From an uncultured Bacillota bacterium (GTDB lineage: Bacteria; Bacillota_I; Bacilli_A; RF39; UBA660): a DNA stretch of 6,210 nt. Below, piece by piece: positions 5,078 to 6,210 of this stretch. The stretch spans positions 1-6,210 of the forward strand of contig CAOJZR010000039.1 in NCBI GenBank assembly GCA_948466105.1, written 5' to 3'. Both the position numbers and the translations under genes were made by a program. The notes beneath the pieces are model-generated. The model was not told the DNA's origin and did no database searches. It saw only the letters and a list, made by a program, of their open reading frames with translations. Position 1 is the first letter of the stretch. Each line of letters starts with the position of its first letter.

Positions 5078-6210
5078 CTATTTTGTCATTTTATTTATAA
5101 TCATTAACAAAATCAAACTAACAATACTAATAACCCCACCTATTTTCAAATTTGGCGCTTCATAAATAACTTTAATGTCATACTTTCCTTTATTAAGTTT
5201 TAAACCAATAAAAGCAGTATTAACCTTTTCATATGGCGTTAAAACACCATTTACATATATTTTAAATCCTTTATCATAAGGAAGAGTCAATACAAAATAA
5301 GAATCTCTTGTAATATTAATATTACCCATTAATTGATTATCTTGCATATGCGTTATTTGCATTTTATCAATATAATCATAACTATTTTTTATAATATCAT
5401 CATCCATAATATACACCTTTACTTGACCTATATCATAATGCCCCTTTGTCATTTTTATATATAACTCGTCTACATCAGTTAAAACAAAGGTAAAAGTTTC
5501 ATTATTATTATAATATAGCCATTTATTAGTTAGTGTATTAGTAATATCATTTATAGTAATGCTGATATCTTTTCTATCACTTTTAATATCTTCTATCACA
5601 ATAAAAACTATTTTATGCTCTAGATTATTTTGTTTTAATGTATAAATCATATCTTCTTTTAAATCTAAATAATAACGACCATTAGTATATTCAAAAAGAT
5701 TAGTTAAATTTAAAGGAATTTCTTTTATAAAATTTTTTGTATAATTAGTTGTTTCATTACTTACAATACTACTTAGTAAATAACTAATATTGTATGGATA
5801 ATTTAACTTATTAAAATCCGCTATATTAACATATCTATCACTAGCATAGCCAAGTGGAAAGGCAAATCGATTTTCATAAATATAGTTATAACCATCAACT
5901 TTTTTATAAAAAGAATTAAATTCTTTATCACTTACTATATATTTAACTCCCATTAAAGTATTAAATAAAACATTATCAGCACTTTCAAACATCAAATGAT
6001 TACGAAGTGACAAACTATTTTTAAAAACTTGTTTATATAAATAATAGTAATCACTATTATAACTAGAGGCATACATACTAGTTGTATAATAAGTATCATC
6101 ATATATTTTATTTATAGTATAATCAGTAGCAAGTAAATTATTAGTTCGAAAATACTGTTTATCAATTGCTTTTATCTCTTGTGTAATATCATCATTATAG
6201 ACACTATTAT
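5078..6210 (-). CDS. YfhO-family membrane protein, C-terminal part (5' end outside window)
   Basis: The minus-strand frame stays open from the right edge to TAG 5080-5078, giving 376 complete visible codons. A start at ATG 6076 would be artificial, because 44 further in-frame codons precede it without a stop and lack a ribosome binding site there. Family marks are LRNHLMFESADNVLFNTLMGVKYIVSD (visible residues about 68-94), IYENRFAFPLGYASD (110-124), and the C-terminal block LPYDKGFKIYVNG...YEKVNTAFIGLKLNKGKYDIKVIYEAPNLKIGG. One last helix (VISIVSLILLMIINKM) ends the chain. YfhO proteins run to about 860 residues in B. subtilis, with many N-terminal helices of a GT-C-like fold, so about 40% is visible. 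B. subtilis YfhO acts with CsbB in transferring GlcNAc onto lipoteichoic acid at the outer membrane face. Low-GC Bacillota often carry several paralogues, so the acceptor here is unknown. The visible part is Tyr/Asn-rich and mostly extracytoplasmic. Confidence 0.88.
   Translation of the reverse strand, partial: NSVYNDDITQEIKAIDKQYFRTNNLLATDYTINKIYDDTYYTTSMYASSYNSDYYYLYKQVFKNSLSLRNHLMFESADNVLFNTLMGVKYIVSDKEFNSFYKKVDGYNYIYENRFAFPLGYASDRYVNIADFNKLNYPYNISYLLSSIVSNETTNYTKNFIKEIPLNLTNLFEYTNGRYYLDLKEDMIYTLKQNNLEHKIVFIVIEDIKSDRKDISITINDITNTLTNKWLYYNNNETFTFVLTDVDELYIKMTKGHYDIGQVKVYIMDDDIIKNSYDYIDKMQITHMQDNQLMGNINITRDSYFVLTLPYDKGFKIYVNGVLTPYEKVNTAFIGLKLNKGKYDIKVIYEAPNLKIGGVISIVSLILLMIINKMTK

Noticed and set aside
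6074..6076. ATG 6076 as the true start of the YfhO-family gene
   Set aside because: The frame remains open upstream to the window edge with family-like sequence, and the known family has a long N-terminal membrane region, so the gene is cut by the window.

Overview
The window is AT-rich DNA, roughly 30% GC by eye. It carries strong Shine-Dalgarno sites (AGGTGG, GGAGG, GAGGT), UGG-coded tryptophans and no in-frame TGA. Together with the gene families present, this fits a low-GC, cell-walled Bacillota (Firmicutes) chromosome using the standard bacterial code, possibly an uncultured gut Bacilli or Clostridia lineage. The genus cannot be named from this sequence. I see no RNA genes, insertion sequences, CRISPR arrays or phage genes.

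Layout. The left arm reads rightwards. It holds the last 118 residues of a sensor histidine kinase (1-357), then a membrane-anchored family 3 glycoside hydrolase of the NagZ type (423-1787) whose stop codon lies inside a rho-independent terminator. A 155-base convergent intergenic region (1788-1942) follows, with a second, near-symmetrical terminator. The right arm reads leftwards. In transcription order it holds a YfhO-family membrane protein whose 5' part lies outside the window (5078 to the right edge), a CmpB-like (PF06541) integral membrane protein (4389-5012), and a fused MacB-type ABC exporter with its ATPase and FtsX-like permease in one chain (1943-4249). The exporter has its own well-formed promoter (TTGACA, 17 nt, TAAAAT with an extended -10 TG) and a perfect 12-bp palindrome over the predicted transcription start.

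How the genes may work together. Every gene has an envelope theme: signal sensing, muropeptide trimming, envelope or teichoic-acid glycosylation (YfhO family) and export or defence at the membrane. The three leftward genes lack obvious terminators between them and could be partly co-transcribed, with an extra regulated promoter for the exporter. I found no clear evidence of a wholly new system. The most useful leads are the regulatory architecture in front of the exporter, the hairpin abutting the CmpB-like ribosome binding site, and the small beta-rich domain in front of the NagZ-like enzyme. Two starts should be moved from GTG codons that lie within or beside the Shine-Dalgarno sequences to downstream ATGs (423 and 4249).
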